A DNA stretch of 64,000 nt, taken from assembly GCA_016714085.1 (NCBI GenBank), contig JADJNW010000001.1, forward strand, positions 1 through 64,000, written 5' to 3'. The notes beneath the pieces are model-generated. The model was not told the DNA's origin and searched no databases. It saw nothing but the letters and a program-made list of their open reading frames with translations. Both the position numbers and the translations under genes were made by a program. Each line of letters begins with the position of its first letter. Position 1 is the first letter of the stretch. The DNA is from Saprospiraceae bacterium (lineage in GTDB: Bacteria; Bacteroidota; Bacteroidia; Chitinophagales; Saprospiraceae). Shown here in pieces: positions 1 to 9,230 of the stretch.

Positions 1-1320
1 AGGAAATTTATCCACCGGGTTGTCTTTGGTTTGATCCAAGCTCAATTTTTGGGTTACTATTTTGATCAAGGGCATGACCGCGTCGGTGCTAAGCGGCAGC
101 TTTTCGCTCGCTACCTCGGCTATGATGCGGTGCATTTTATAACTATCGGTAGCGGTGTTATGCAGCAGCCAGCCTTTGGCGACTAATTCTTCCAGGGTCT
201 CGGAAAAGATAGCCCTGCGCTCGCTTGCGGCGGGGTCGATCAGTTCTTCCAGACTGGCGTAGGTATGGTATTCGCCGGGCAGGCAAAGGAATTGCTGCAG
301 CAGCCATGCTTCATCGCTGCTCAGCCTACTAAAATCAAAAATAGAAGCGAGGTAGGCGCGTACTTTATCGATTTTTTCGCCTTTATGCGGTATATATATA
401 TTGGCTTGCAGGTCGTTTTGGATGGCGCTTTGCAGCTCCGCGATGGGCGTGCGCTGCTTTTGGGCAGTTTTGGCTAATATCTCGATGGTAAGGGTATGGT
501 AATCGATGGTTTTCAGTATGCTTTGGATGGCTGCTTCCGCTTCGATGCGGCTGCAATGCTTCTTAAACAAGGCAAGCGCCTGCTCGGGACTCAAGAAATC
601 GAGTTCTTTGATGAAGAAGCGCTCTATTTTTTCTCTGGAGGTGACCAATACATGCCAGTCGGGCTGCGCAGGGAGCAGGTCGTACAGTCGGGCGAGCGAG
701 GCTTCCGCGTTATCGATCACCAGTAGATTCGGGCTGTCGCCAATGCTTTTCAATCGGCTGATGATTTCAAGGAAAATGGCTTGCGGGTCTTGCCCTTCGG
801 TATTGATATGCAGTTGTTTGGTCAGGCCCTCGGCGTTGATGGTATCATTGATCAAGTCTTCGCTCAATTGACTAATCCATAGTACATGGCGGTATTCGGT
901 ATAATATTGCCCGATATAGGCTTGCGCCAGGGTCGTCTTGCCAAGGCCGCCCAAGCCGTTCACCACCACTACCCTTTTATTGTCGAAGAGTAAATCATGC
1001 AAGTTTTTCAGATCATCTTCCCGCCCCACTACATCATCGGGATGCACTTTGGGAATATTTAAGCTGAGGTCTTTCGGTAGTTTGGACTGCGTGCCTTGCA
1101 GCTTCAAGAAAATGGCTTCATGCCGCTGCTTTAGTTCTTCCATTAAAGACAGAAAAGCGGCTGCGTTGCTTTGTTGGAGTGCTTCGAGTTGGCCAAGAAT
1201 GGCAGGGTCATTGGCATTCAAGTGAATGGTTGAGTTATTTACATCCTGAATGGTGATATTACCATCACCGGCTACGGTTATTTTGTTTTGTTGGGGCATA
1301 TCCGGGTTTTCGATTTGCAT
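1..1320 (-). CDS. NB-ARC-type STAND NTPase, partial
   Basis: Signal-transduction ATPase of the STAND/NB-ARC class. 440 codons are visible and the frame stays open through base 1, so the C-terminus (where TPR-like sensor repeats usually sit) lies outside the window. Seen: Walker A GLGGLGKTT at residues 122-130, Walker B LLVIDNAE at 199-206 and the NB-ARC motif LVTSR at 225-229. The N-terminus has a short beta-rich segment (GDGNITIQDVNNSTIHL, residues 18-34) and then a Gln/Glu-rich helix, as in bacterial STAND proteins carrying small effector-associated domains. Start chosen because an in-frame TAA lies six codons upstream. Such proteins commonly act as nucleotide-controlled switches, some in phage defence; the output of this one cannot be told without its C-terminus. 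Family is secure, function is inference. Confidence 0.88.
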   Translation of the reverse strand, partial: MQIENPDMPQQNKITVAGDGNITIQDVNNSTIHLNANDPAILGQLEALQQSNAAAFLSLMEELKQRHEAIFLKLQGTQSKLPKDLSLNIPKVHPDDVVGREDDLKNLHDLLFDNKRVVVVNGLGGLGKTTLAQAYIGQYYTEYRHVLWISQLSEDLINDTINAEGLTKQLHINTEGQDPQAIFLEIISRLKSIGDSPNLLVIDNAEASLARLYDLLPAQPDWHVLVTSREKIERFFIKELDFLSPEQALALFKKHCSRIEAEAAIQSILKTIDYHTLTIEILAKTAQKQRTPIAELQSAIQNDLQANIYIPHKGEKIDKVRAYLASIFDFSRLSSDEAWLLQQFLCLPGEYHTYASLEELIDPAASERRAIFSETLEELVAKGWLLHNTATDSYKMHRIIAEVASEKLPLSTDAVMPLIKIVTQKLSLDQTKDNPVDKFP

Positions 1321-1505
1321 TTTTTGATGTACGCTTTAGCCAAAAGCTTGAATGAATTAGCGGATCGCTTCTGCTAAGATAATGAAAGCTTATTATATTC
1401 TGTCTATTCTTATATCATAAAGCGGGATGCTATCATTTATGCATTTTTATTTCAAGACGGTAAGCTTTGATTATATCGCGCGCTCCTTCTTTGCATTCCT
1501 AAAAT

Positions 1506-1521
1506 ATAGGATAATTCCTAT
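1506..1521. promoter_or_regulatory. Inverted repeat upstream of the LytTR gene
   Basis: Perfect 6-bp arms ATAGGA/TCCTAT around a TAAT centre, 22 bases before the ATG at 1544. Position suits an operator or a small 5'-UTR hairpin. LytTR proteins usually bind direct rather than inverted repeats, so autoregulation is only a guess. The rest of 1321-1543 is AT-rich and shows nothing else. Confidence 0.2.
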
Positions 1522-1543
1522 CTTTATGCTTTAGTCATCATCT

Positions 1544-2413
1544 ATGAGTCTGCGAAAGTCAACTGTATCATTCTGGGATGTTCCGATTCCCTTCTTGCAA
1601 AACAAAAGGGATAAATGGCTCTTTATTGGTTTTGGCAATGCTTTTGGCGCGTTTTTCTTGCTGGCATTCCAACCTTTCGGCGTGAATAATTACGATCCAA
1701 GTCAAAAGATTAATATCCAATTGCTCATTGGTATCGGTGTTTTTACTGCTGTGAATATCCTCTTAATGACGCTATACGAATTTGGATTGGTTCCTGCCAT
1801 CTGGCGCAGATCTACGCGTAAGACGCTCGCTTTCAGGCTGCTACTGCTCTGGTTGATCTTGGGTACGAGTACTTTCCTCACTTATAATTGGTTGGGTAAT
1901 TTTCATGATTGGTATTGGTTGAGTTATCTTGGCTTTATCAGGGATATAGGTATGATGTTGATCATTCCAGTCACAGGGATATTGCTTTATTTTAATCAGC
2001 GGCAAGCACAACAGCAAGTAGAATATTTGCTACAACAATCTCCTAAAGCGCTACTTCCGGAGCAAATCATTTGTCTTCTTGCAGAAAATGGGAAAGATCA
2101 ATTCTGTATTCAACAAGAACATTTGTTGTTATTAGAAGCTCAAGACAACTATGTTGCTATTTTTCACCTCGACCAGGGGCAAGTAAAAAAGGTGCTGATT
2201 CGCTCTAGCTTGAAAAAATTAGAAGAACAGATAAAAGAGACCAGTTTGTTGCGCTGTCATCGCTCTTATATTGTCAATACGATCCATATTCAAAAGGTGA
2301 AAGGTAATGCGCATCAGCTTCAACTAAGCATAGAATATTTTCCTCAAAAAATTCCTGTCTCCAGGTCTTATGTACAAGCTATTCTCATGCCTTTGGATGC
2401 TCATCCCGTATAA
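1544..2413 (+). CDS. Membrane-anchored LytTR-family transcriptional regulator
   Basis: 289 residues. Four hydrophobic segments at about 23-45, 57-80, 93-115 and 120-147 form an N-terminal membrane domain; a LytTR DNA-binding domain follows at about 186-285, with the typical LLLLEAQDNYVAIF strand and CHRSYIVN motif. There is no receiver domain, so control probably comes through the membrane part rather than by phosphorylation. It is followed after 78 bases by a membrane protein on the same strand, which may be its partner or target. Membrane-bound LytTR regulators are frequent in Bacteroidota; the signal sensed here is unknown. A second LytTR protein with a membrane N-terminus lies at 50833-51645. 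Confidence 0.85.
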   Translation: MSLRKSTVSFWDVPIPFLQNKRDKWLFIGFGNAFGAFFLLAFQPFGVNNYDPSQKINIQLLIGIGVFTAVNILLMTLYEFGLVPAIWRRSTRKTLAFRLLLLWLILGTSTFLTYNWLGNFHDWYWLSYLGFIRDIGMMLIIPVTGILLYFNQRQAQQQVEYLLQQSPKALLPEQIICLLAENGKDQFCIQQEHLLLLEAQDNYVAIFHLDQGQVKKVLIRSSLKKLEEQIKETSLLRCHRSYIVNTIHIQKVKGNAHQLQLSIEYFPQKIPVSRSYVQAILMPLDAHPV

Positions 2414-2491
2414 TTAAAATTCATCCCAAAAGTTTGATTTTGCTGGTTTGCTATGTACTCGACTCATAGATTGCATAAAAAAATTCAATTT

Positions 2492-3136
2492 ATGAAATCA
2501 CTGACTGCTGTAAGAAGCCGGAATTGGCTTTTTAATTTGATGCTGTTTTTTGTCTCGTTTTCCTTTGTTTTAGTCTGGTTGCCATTGCTTCGATGTCTAT
2601 TCGACGGGGCAAGCTATAGATGGGGACAAACCTTTTTTGGTGTTCCAATAGCCAGCCAGGGTATTCAACCTGGTATCTTATTTTTATTGGCTTCGCTTGT
2701 ATTGTACCTGGCGCTGTTTTATGCTTTTTATTGGTCTGCCAACAGGAAGTTGTTTTATGGGCTGTTAGGTGCATGGTGGCTGATTAGTTGGGGAAATTTT
2801 TTGTTCGATATTTTGAAAGAAGGGGATGCCATGTTTCATGGTGATACGCTGAATGTGCATATTTCTGTAGCTTCCATTATTATTCCGATTGCATTGCTGG
2901 CATTAGTGGGTACTATTTTTACAATTAGAAAAGATAGGAAAATGCCTGATGTATCCATCCCTTGGAATCGCCGCAATCGATTAATGGCACTCCTACTTTT
3001 AGCGCCATTGCCTGTTCAGATCATTTTACTTATAAGTGGAGAGCCGCATGGTACAACCGATGAAATCGGTGTTATTATTACCATCCTTCAAGCTATCCTT
3101 TTTCCGCTTATTTTTATACCTAAGCAACAGGGCTGA
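2492..3136 (+). CDS. Integral membrane protein of unknown function
   Basis: About 214 residues with roughly six transmembrane segments (for example LMLFFVSFSFVLVWLPL near the start and LMALLLLAPLPVQIILLI near residue 170). No family recognised. An ATG at 2453 in the same frame would add 13 polar residues; the internal ATG at 2492 is preferred because it follows an A-rich leader and puts the first membrane segment near the N-terminus. It lies just downstream of the LytTR gene and is closed by a perfect bidirectional terminator at 3159-3190, so the two genes are likely cotranscribed. Confidence 0.65.
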   Translation: MKSLTAVRSRNWLFNLMLFFVSFSFVLVWLPLLRCLFDGASYRWGQTFFGVPIASQGIQPGILFLLASLVLYLALFYAFYWSANRKLFYGLLGAWWLISWGNFLFDILKEGDAMFHGDTLNVHISVASIIIPIALLALVGTIFTIRKDRKMPDVSIPWNRRNRLMALLLLAPLPVQIILLISGEPHGTTDEIGVIITILQAILFPLIFIPKQQG

Positions 3137-3158
3137 AAGGATTGATTGCTCTGAATTA

Positions 3159-3190
3159 AAGCGTCCTACCGCTCAAGTGGTAGGACGCTT
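3159..3190. terminator. Bidirectional hairpin terminator between convergent genes
   Basis: Perfect 12-bp stem AAGCGTCCTACC / GGTAGGACGCTT with an 8-base loop, in the 57-bp gap between converging genes ending at 3136 (+) and 3194 (-). No long T-tract on either side, but position and stem strength fit a shared terminator. Confidence 0.75.
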
Positions 3191-3193
3191 CCA

Positions 3194-3919
3194 TTACAAT
3201 TCCCGAATGATGATATTCTTGAAATACACTTTATTGCCGTGATCTTGCAGGGCGATACGTCCTTTTTTGGCGCTGCCGTAGTCGGGGAAATCCTTCCACT
3301 TGCCTTCTGTTTTGAGTTTTGTCCAGGCATCGTCCCAAGCAGTGAATTCGATCACTTTTTCACCATTGAGCCAATGTTCTACGTGTCCTTTGTCGAAGAC
3401 GATTTTGCTGCTGTTCCACTGTCCTACGGGCATGACCTTCTTTTTATCATTGGCCGTGTACATCGCATAATCGGCGGCAGTCTTTTGCCATTCTTCAAGC
3501 TTGTCGGGAAGCCCACATCGTCGATCATCTGATACTCGGGCCCTGTTTCGTAAGGTGCTTTGTACTTCGGGTCTTCTATTACATGGTACATCACGCCGCT
3601 GTTGCCGCCGGGCGTAACTTTCCATTCCCAACTGAGTTCAAAGTTTTCGTACTCGGCATCGCTCACAATGTCGCCGCCAATATCGCCTTCGGCTGCACCT
3701 GAGGCAGACCATCGCGCCGTCTTCTATCATCCAGTTGGTGATCTCTCCTGTTTTGTTGAAACCGTGCCAGCCCTTGAGGGTTTGTCCATCGAACAAGCTA
3801 ATAGGTTCATCCGCTGTGGAGACGCTTTCTGCGGGCGTTTCCGTTTCGGTAGGCGTTTTGCTGGCGTTATTGCAAGATATAAGTGCGATTGTTAATATTA
3901 AAAAGAGTAATGGTTTCAT
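3194..3919 (-). pseudogene. DUF1080 (3-keto-disaccharide hydrolase-type) lipoprotein, two compensating frameshifts
   Basis: Reads as one secreted DUF1080 protein in three pieces: an N-terminal lipoprotein signal (LISCNNAS lipobox, residues about 14-21) and ISLFDGQTLKGWHGF, then a middle piece in another frame (from about base 3700; SDAEYENFELSWEWK, GGNSGVMYHV, GPEYQMIDD), then the original frame from about 3508 (KLEEWQKTAADYAMY to the end). The first break is one extra base; the second is one missing C in the C-run at 3506-3508. They cancel, so the total length is intact. DUF1080 proteins have a concanavalin-like fold and some hydrolyse 3-keto-glycosides, which fits the Gfo/Idh/MocA neighbour. 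Either sequencing error or a recently damaged gene; the family call is firm. Confidence 0.75.
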
Positions 3920-3979
3920 GTTGATTTGATTTTTTAAACTGAATGAAAATTCTTTTTGAGTCTCCTACTCTTTGGCTTT

Positions 3980-4005
3980 TTACTTTTGCATTGCCCAAAA
4001 AGTAA
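3980..4005. repeat. Dispersed hairpin repeat, copy 1
   Basis: TTACTTTTG, loop CATTGCC, CAAAAAGTAA (one bulged A). The same hairpin with a perfect 12-bp stem occurs at 55794-55824, and in both copies a GCTA..CAAATC-like tail follows. Both sit between same-strand genes, suggesting a mobile or transcript-end repeat rather than chance. Confidence 0.55.
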
Positions 4006-4148
4006 CATTTGGCTAACAAATCTCCAAGGATTCCAATGAAAATCTCGCTCCGCTCTGTGTCATTTGCGTAGCCGCCGCCGTGAATTCCATTTTAAAATTC
4101 AAAAAAATTGATTGTCATTTTTCAGAAGAATATCTTTTCATAAGAAGC

Positions 4149-5513
4149 TTACTTCTTTATCAATTGCATTTTTTCAGGATCCCAGAGCATCGCTTTATCC
4201 TGATTATAGCTATCGTTGCAAAGCAAGGCCGGCGCGGCTGCCCGATAACCAAAGACGGCATCTTCTACTACTTTGCCCTTATTGCGGATGGCAGTAAAGA
4301 AATTCACAAAATGATCATACGGGCCACCTTTGTAGCCGCGCTCAGCAGCAAAAGTGTACTCCTCAGGACCTACAATGCGCTTGCGATCAGTCACGGGCGT
4401 CCCCATTCGTTTCATCTGCTCGATCATAAAAGGATCATCAGAATCAGCAGATTTATTGCGCTTCACGGTCACGCTATCCCAGGTGATGTCCATTGAACCC
4501 AAGCTTCCAACTAATCGCAAGAAGGTCGTACCGCTTGTGCCATCTACAAAATTGCAGCGTAAAGAAAGGTTGAAAGCAGGATGCGCATTGCTCTTTGGAT
4601 AATCAAATGTGCCAAGCAACACATCAGGTACTTCACGCCCATCGAGCCAGTAACGCAAGCCACCAGCCGCGTAAACCTTGTTTGGCCCGAAGGAATTGGT
4701 GATAAAATGCAAACTCGAAAAGAGGTGTACAAATAAATCGCCCGACATACCGGTGCCATAATCCAAATAATTGCGCCAGCGGAAGAAGCGCGTTTTGTCA
4801 AAAGAACGCTTAGTCGTATTGCTGATATAAGCCTCCCAATCAACGGTTTGTGGAGATGCATCATCCGGGATTGGATATTGCCAGGCGCCTGTAGGCGAAT
4901 GCCGCGCCCAGAAGCCTTCGGCGTAGTTGAGATCACCAATAACACCGTCTTTCAAGAGTTCTCTAGCTTTTTCGTTCCCCAAAGAAGATACACCCTGGCT
5001 ACCCACTTGGAATACCTTACCAGTTTCTTGTTGTGTTTTGATGACCGCAGGGCCCTCCATAATGGAATGTACCATTGGCTTTTCGCAATAAACGTGCTTA
5101 CCTGCTTTCATCGCATCAATCGAAATCTGCTGATGCCAGTGGTCAGACGTAGCAATAATCACTGCATCTATATCAGAGCGATTTAATAATTCTTTATAAC
5201 TGCGTGTTGTAAAAATATCATTACCCCATTTTGTTTTAGCCTCTTTCAGACGTCCATCGTACAAATCGCAAACAGCTACGAGCTTCGTGCCGGGCACAGA
5301 AAGCGCTGTTCTAGTATCTTCTCCTCCCATAATGCCTGCCCCGATCAAGGCAATATTCACCTGATCGTTGGCGCTGAAAGGCGCTCGGAATAAGGTTTCC
5401 ACGTATTTTTCCTGATTTTCTGCTAAAGCCTTTGTTCCCAAAGCTAAAGCTGCCGAGGAAGCGGAAAGTTTTTGTAAGAATTTTCGGCGAGAAGAGGTGT
5501 TTTTATTTTTCAT
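4149..5513 (-). CDS. Gfo/Idh/MocA family NAD(P)-dependent oxidoreductase, Tat-exported
   Basis: 454 residues. The N-terminus SSRRKFLQKLSASSAALALG is a twin-arginine signal, so the enzyme acts outside the cytoplasm with cofactor bound before export. Rossmann motif GAGIMGGED follows at about 57-65, and CEKPMVHS is the Gfo/Idh/MocA lysine motif; the C-terminal alpha/beta domain reads through to the end. The start is placed at the ATG at 5513: an upstream in-frame ATG at 5570 would put 19 extra residues ahead of the Tat signal. Lies between two DUF1080 genes on the same strand; sugar oxidoreductases of this family and DUF1080 proteins often work on the same glycosides, here by inference through 3-keto intermediates. 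Substrate unknown. Confidence 0.88.
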   Translation of the reverse strand: MKNKNTSSRRKFLQKLSASSAALALGTKALAENQEKYVETLFRAPFSANDQVNIALIGAGIMGGEDTRTALSVPGTKLVAVCDLYDGRLKEAKTKWGNDIFTTRSYKELLNRSDIDAVIIATSDHWHQQISIDAMKAGKHVYCEKPMVHSIMEGPAVIKTQQETGKVFQVGSQGVSSLGNEKARELLKDGVIGDLNYAEGFWARHSPTGAWQYPIPDDASPQTVDWEAYISNTTKRSFDKTRFFRWRNYLDYGTGMSGDLFVHLFSSLHFITNSFGPNKVYAAGGLRYWLDGREVPDVLLGTFDYPKSNAHPAFNLSLRCNFVDGTSGTTFLRLVGSLGSMDITWDSVTVKRNKSADSDDPFMIEQMKRMGTPVTDRKRIVGPEEYTFAAERGYKGGPYDHFVNFFTAIRNKGKVVEDAVFGYRAAAPALLCNDSYNQDKAMLWDPEKMQLIKK

Positions 5514-5643
5514 ATCATGTTTTTGTTTAGTTAGTGAATGTAATTTTGAATGTAAAATGTAATAGCACACTGATTATTATAATTGATATGATATATCAAG
5601 ATCAATTGACATTATAAATTTCTTATCAAATCAATATCCTAAT

Positions 5644-6240
5644 TTATAGTTCTTTAATTTTAATCTTGCGCCAGCGCACTTTGATGCCGCCGCCGTCGTG
5701 TATTTGCAAAGCAATAAAGCCTTCGCCTTGACCGATCTTTTCGTCCTTGAGATTGACCATTTGCTTACCGTTCAGCCAGGTAGTGATTTCATCGCCGATC
5801 ATTTCGATGCGCATTTTATTCCAGTCATCCGCTTTCAATGCTTTCTCGCCTTCTGCATCGGGTTTAATAAGCCAGCCTCGACCATACGACTCATAAATGC
5901 CGCCGGTGCTGTGATTGGGCGGCGCGACTTCTACTTGCCAGCCACTGATTTTCACCCCTTCGATGCCGGAACGAATAAACACGCCGCTATTGCCATTGGC
6001 TTCGAGGCGAAATTCCAGGGTCAATATAAAATTTTTATAATTTTTATCCGTAGAAAGGTAGCCGTATTGCTTATCAGGGCCGCTTTCGCATACGAGTTTT
6101 CCTTTTTCGACGTACCATTTTTCGGTGCCGTGCGCCGTCCAGCCATTGAGGTCTTTACCATTAAAAAGCTTTTTAAAGCCTTGCGCTTGCGTAGTCAAAC
6201 TCAGGATTAGCAAAGGAATCAGGATTAGTAGGTGTTTCAT
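5644..6240 (-). CDS. Secreted DUF1080 (3-keto-disaccharide hydrolase-type) protein
   Basis: 198 residues with a Sec signal peptide (LLILIPLLILSLTTQAQG) and one DUF1080 domain: FKKLFNGKDLNGWTAHG, then NSGVFIRSG and a C-terminal IALQIHDGGGIKVRWRKIKI strand pair. Full family length, no breaks. It is the intact paralogue of the broken copy at 3194-3919 and is 130 bases upstream of the Gfo/Idh/MocA gene in transcription order. Likely a periplasmic or surface glycoside-active protein; the exact reaction is inferred from family knowledge. Confidence 0.88.
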   Translation of the reverse strand: MKHLLILIPLLILSLTTQAQGFKKLFNGKDLNGWTAHGTEKWYVEKGKLVCESGPDKQYGYLSTDKNYKNFILTLEFRLEANGNSGVFIRSGIEGVKISGWQVEVAPPNHSTGGIYESYGRGWLIKPDAEGEKALKADDWNKMRIEMIGDEITTWLNGKQMVNLKDEKIGQGEGFIALQIHDGGGIKVRWRKIKIKEL

Positions 6241-6370
6241 TCTTGCTTGTTTTAATTCAGGTATTGAAAATACTTAATGAGTTGAAGTGATAAACTTAAA
6301 CACTCTATTTGATTTTTTCAAATCAAGGGTTCAGCTTTTTCTATTTTTCCGATTTTTATTCCTGTCGTCT

Positions 6371-7015
6371 TTATAATTTTTGTCCGCTTACCTTTAGAAA
6401 TAATATTAAATTGATAAAAGAAATCCAGCATAAATAAAGTAAAAAAGTAATTTTTTGTAAAAGTGGCAACGCCAGAATAAAGTGTTCGGTATAATAAATA
6501 TACGCATTCATTATAACTAAAATCATACAAAATATTCCAAACATTAAAATCTTATAAAATTTACTTCGATATAAGGCAATATAAATCCCGGTTAATGCAA
6601 TCACTCCAAAAACAACCGCAGCATTAATGATTAAATCATGATAATTAGTAAATATAAAAACAGCTAATATCATAGAAATGATGCCTGATGACTGTACAAT
6701 TTTATAATGATGTCTTCCATTATCAAGCAGCCGAGGTAGCAGCCACCAAAACATACAAAGAGCCAGGCAAAGTATGACCATAGCAGTAATAGCAATCGAG
6801 CGAGCAGGATTAAGCTGTCCATTTTTAGCGCCTTTTGCCATTAAATCACACCAATAATTATGTGTCCAACTAAAATCTTGAGCAGTTTTATTTACATCGG
6901 AGCCGCCAGGATAGTAAAAAGTAGCAATTATATAAAGTATCAAAAAGAGAATTATTCCGGCTATGGGCATTAAAATTAGCACTTGCATCAGGATGTAAGG
7001 GTGTTTTACTTTCAT
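6371..7015 (-). CDS. Six-helix membrane protein, possibly DUF998-like
   Basis: 214 residues with about six hydrophobic helices. The first loop contains YYPGGSDVNKTAQDFSWTHN and CDLMAKGAKNG, resembling the DUF998-type layout where a short polar loop follows helix 1. No catalytic motif is visible. The gene begins 25 bases after the PSCyt1 gene stop and may belong to the same transcript. Very AT-rich compared with its downstream neighbours. The family suggestion is tentative. Confidence 0.6.
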   Translation of the reverse strand: MKVKHPYILMQVLILMPIAGIILFLILYIIATFYYPGGSDVNKTAQDFSWTHNYWCDLMAKGAKNGQLNPARSIAITAMVILCLALCMFWWLLPRLLDNGRHHYKIVQSSGIISMILAVFIFTNYHDLIINAAVVFGVIALTGIYIALYRSKFYKILMFGIFCMILVIMNAYIYYTEHFILALPLLQKITFLLYLCWISFINLILFLKVSGQKL

Positions 7016-7040
7016 CCTTTTTTATTATATTGATAAATAT

Positions 7041-9206
7041 TTATTCATAAAAAAACACTTCATCTACCGCAATCCTGGGATTGTACTGTTTTTCATAATG
7101 CCAATTCGGTGTACGGGCGAAAGGACGTGCGACAATACGATACCACGGGAAACTTGATTTGGGAATAGCTACAGGAAGTCCAATAATTTCATTTGTTTCA
7201 TAAGTAGTTGGTTGTTTGAAAGATACAATAGATAATTGCTGCATATTTGTTGTATCTGCACCGCCCCAAACTTCGATTCTTGCCTGGGGAAACGCTCGCC
7301 CTCCAATATTTTTAGCGATGCTTAAAGTAATTTCTTGCACTACCGGCGGCTGCTTTTCATCAAAATAAAACAAAGCATCCAAAGGCTGATCTTTAAAATT
7401 CAACCATAATGGACTCCTGAAATTATTTACTTCCCCTTTTCTATTATCATATAAAGTTAAAGCACCTTTATGCTCATAAGTCGGCTCAGGAAACGTACGC
7501 AATACAACATTTGTAATGGATTGCCCTTTTGGGAAGAAAGTAAATATTTTTACCTCACTACTTTTCCAATTTGCTTTAAAATTCTTTACTTTTAATGTAG
7601 TGTATTTAGTAATTTGCAATGGCTCTTTATAAATTAATGATGTAAGACTATCAGGATCAGTGCCATCCGTGGTGTAACGCGTTGTTATATCCGATAATTT
7701 ATTGATTAAAATAATTTTATCATCTTTTGCCAATACCATCGATTTGTTTTTTAATAATGGTGGACTCAATTGTAATACTTCTGTTTCATCTGCTACATAA
7801 CCGCCATCAAATTGAATATTTGGTAAATCTTTTTGTAAAATCTTTATATCTTCTTGCGTGATTTTTGTATTCCAAACATAAATATTTTGTAAAGCCGGGA
7901 AATCTTTTATTACTTTAACATTTACTTTATCAACCGAAGTATTAGATAAACCAAGCGTTTGAAGCTTTTTTAAATGCTGCAATTCTGATAAATTTGCTCC
8001 TGTAATATTCGTTCCATTTAAAATCAGCTTTTCTAAATTATCAAATTTAGCAATCGTTTTTAAATTTTCATCTTGAATAGGCATATTTGTCAAATTTAGC
8101 GACACCAACTGCGCTTGTACACTCGTTAACTCCTGCAAATATTGAGATTTGTAAGCTTGTCTTACAAAAATTTCCGCGTGCAGTGCCGGTGAATTAAGCG
8201 CAACAGGATACACCGCCCGGAATGGATTATTCAGTTCTTTTATTTTTTTATCAGAAGCGGCATTAAATGTATAAGCTTGAGCTTTATTACTTGTTGCTTG
8301 CTGCCTTTGCAAAATAGTATGCACCAAAGTAAATAAAGTATCACTTGGTTGTAAATCTGCAAGCGTTTGTTTTATATCTGCACCCGCCCGAATCCAGGAT
8401 TGAATCAATTCTATTTCTTCCGCCGTAAGCTGTGGCTTTTCTTTTGGCGGCATATGATCATCATGTTCCAGCGGTAATTTTACACGTTGTAATAATAAAC
8501 TGCTATCTACATTCCCCGCCAACCAAAGCACACCGTGTTTACCGCCTTTCATTAACTGTTCCAGCGAAGTCATAATTAATTCACCCTTCGCTTTACTTTC
8601 ATTATGGCAGTTATTACATTTTTTATCTAAAATGGGTTGAATCGCAGCAACAAAAACAGGGATATTATTATCCGCTACTATCAATTTTTCTTTGCGAATT
8701 GGCTTTAAAATATAATCTTCTCCATATGTAATACTCACACCTAAATGTCCGGCAATAATTAATAATATTACATTCGCAATTACAGCAATATTAAAAGCTT
8801 TTTTATTATATGAAACTTGATTATGCCAGATTAATAAACTATAAGTCAGAAAACTTACGCCTACACCCGACCATTTATGCCAGTTTACTAAAGTTGTATC
8901 ATATCCTTCTTCTTGTGCTAAAAATAAACCCATTAATGCGGTAAGCGAAGCCGTAAATGTAGCTAAATACAAAGTAAATGATTGGAATTTATGTAAAGAT
9001 TCACTCGGAATTTCCCGCTTTAATAAAGGTAATAATGCCAATAAAATCAATAAACCAATCGGTAAATGCAATAGCAAAGGATGTGTACGCCCGACAGGTT
9101 GCAACCAAATCGGAATTTGTACTTGTTTTTCAAAAAGTAAAAGAAAAAATAAAAGTATTTGAATAAAAAAAACGGTGCTTGTAATAATAGTTTTAGTTCG
9201 TTTCAT
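7041..9206 (-). CDS. Membrane-bound PSCyt1 cytochrome with leucine-rich repeats
   Basis: 721 residues. The first 155 residues hold about four to five membrane helices of DUF2231 type (HPLLLHLPIGLLILLALLP). A planctomycete-type cytochrome c domain (PSCyt1) follows with heme motif CNNCH at about 198-202 and the distal MPP (DDHMPPKEKPQL) ligand region. Next come leucine-rich repeats (LTNMPI, LEKLILNGTNITG, LQTLGLSNTSV) and a chitobiase/beta-hexosaminidase-like C-terminal segment (TRYTTDGTDPDSLTSLIYKE), then a beta-rich tail. This set is typical of the electron-transfer member of PSD1/DUF1501 gene clusters. It precedes DUF1080 and Gfo/Idh/MocA genes, so it may accept electrons from periplasmic sugar oxidation (inference). 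Confidence 0.85.
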   Translation of the reverse strand: MKRTKTIITSTVFFIQILLFFLLLFEKQVQIPIWLQPVGRTHPLLLHLPIGLLILLALLPLLKREIPSESLHKFQSFTLYLATFTASLTALMGLFLAQEEGYDTTLVNWHKWSGVGVSFLTYSLLIWHNQVSYNKKAFNIAVIANVILLIIAGHLGVSITYGEDYILKPIRKEKLIVADNNIPVFVAAIQPILDKKCNNCHNESKAKGELIMTSLEQLMKGGKHGVLWLAGNVDSSLLLQRVKLPLEHDDHMPPKEKPQLTAEEIELIQSWIRAGADIKQTLADLQPSDTLFTLVHTILQRQQATSNKAQAYTFNAASDKKIKELNNPFRAVYPVALNSPALHAEIFVRQAYKSQYLQELTSVQAQLVSLNLTNMPIQDENLKTIAKFDNLEKLILNGTNITGANLSELQHLKKLQTLGLSNTSVDKVNVKVIKDFPALQNIYVWNTKITQEDIKILQKDLPNIQFDGGYVADETEVLQLSPPLLKNKSMVLAKDDKIILINKLSDITTRYTTDGTDPDSLTSLIYKEPLQITKYTTLKVKNFKANWKSSEVKIFTFFPKGQSITNVVLRTFPEPTYEHKGALTLYDNRKGEVNNFRSPLWLNFKDQPLDALFYFDEKQPPVVQEITLSIAKNIGGRAFPQARIEVWGGADTTNMQQLSIVSFKQPTTYETNEIIGLPVAIPKSSFPWYRIVARPFARTPNWHYEKQYNPRIAVDEVFFYE

Positions 9207-9230
9207 ACTATATCATAAAAAATTATTTTA

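Noticed and set aside
4080..4496. 138-codon plus-strand ORF
   Set aside because: Runs antisense through the C-terminal part of the Gfo/Idh/MocA gene.
6318..6530. 70-codon minus-strand ORF near the six-helix membrane protein
   Set aside because: Overlaps the end of that gene in another frame and has no family features.
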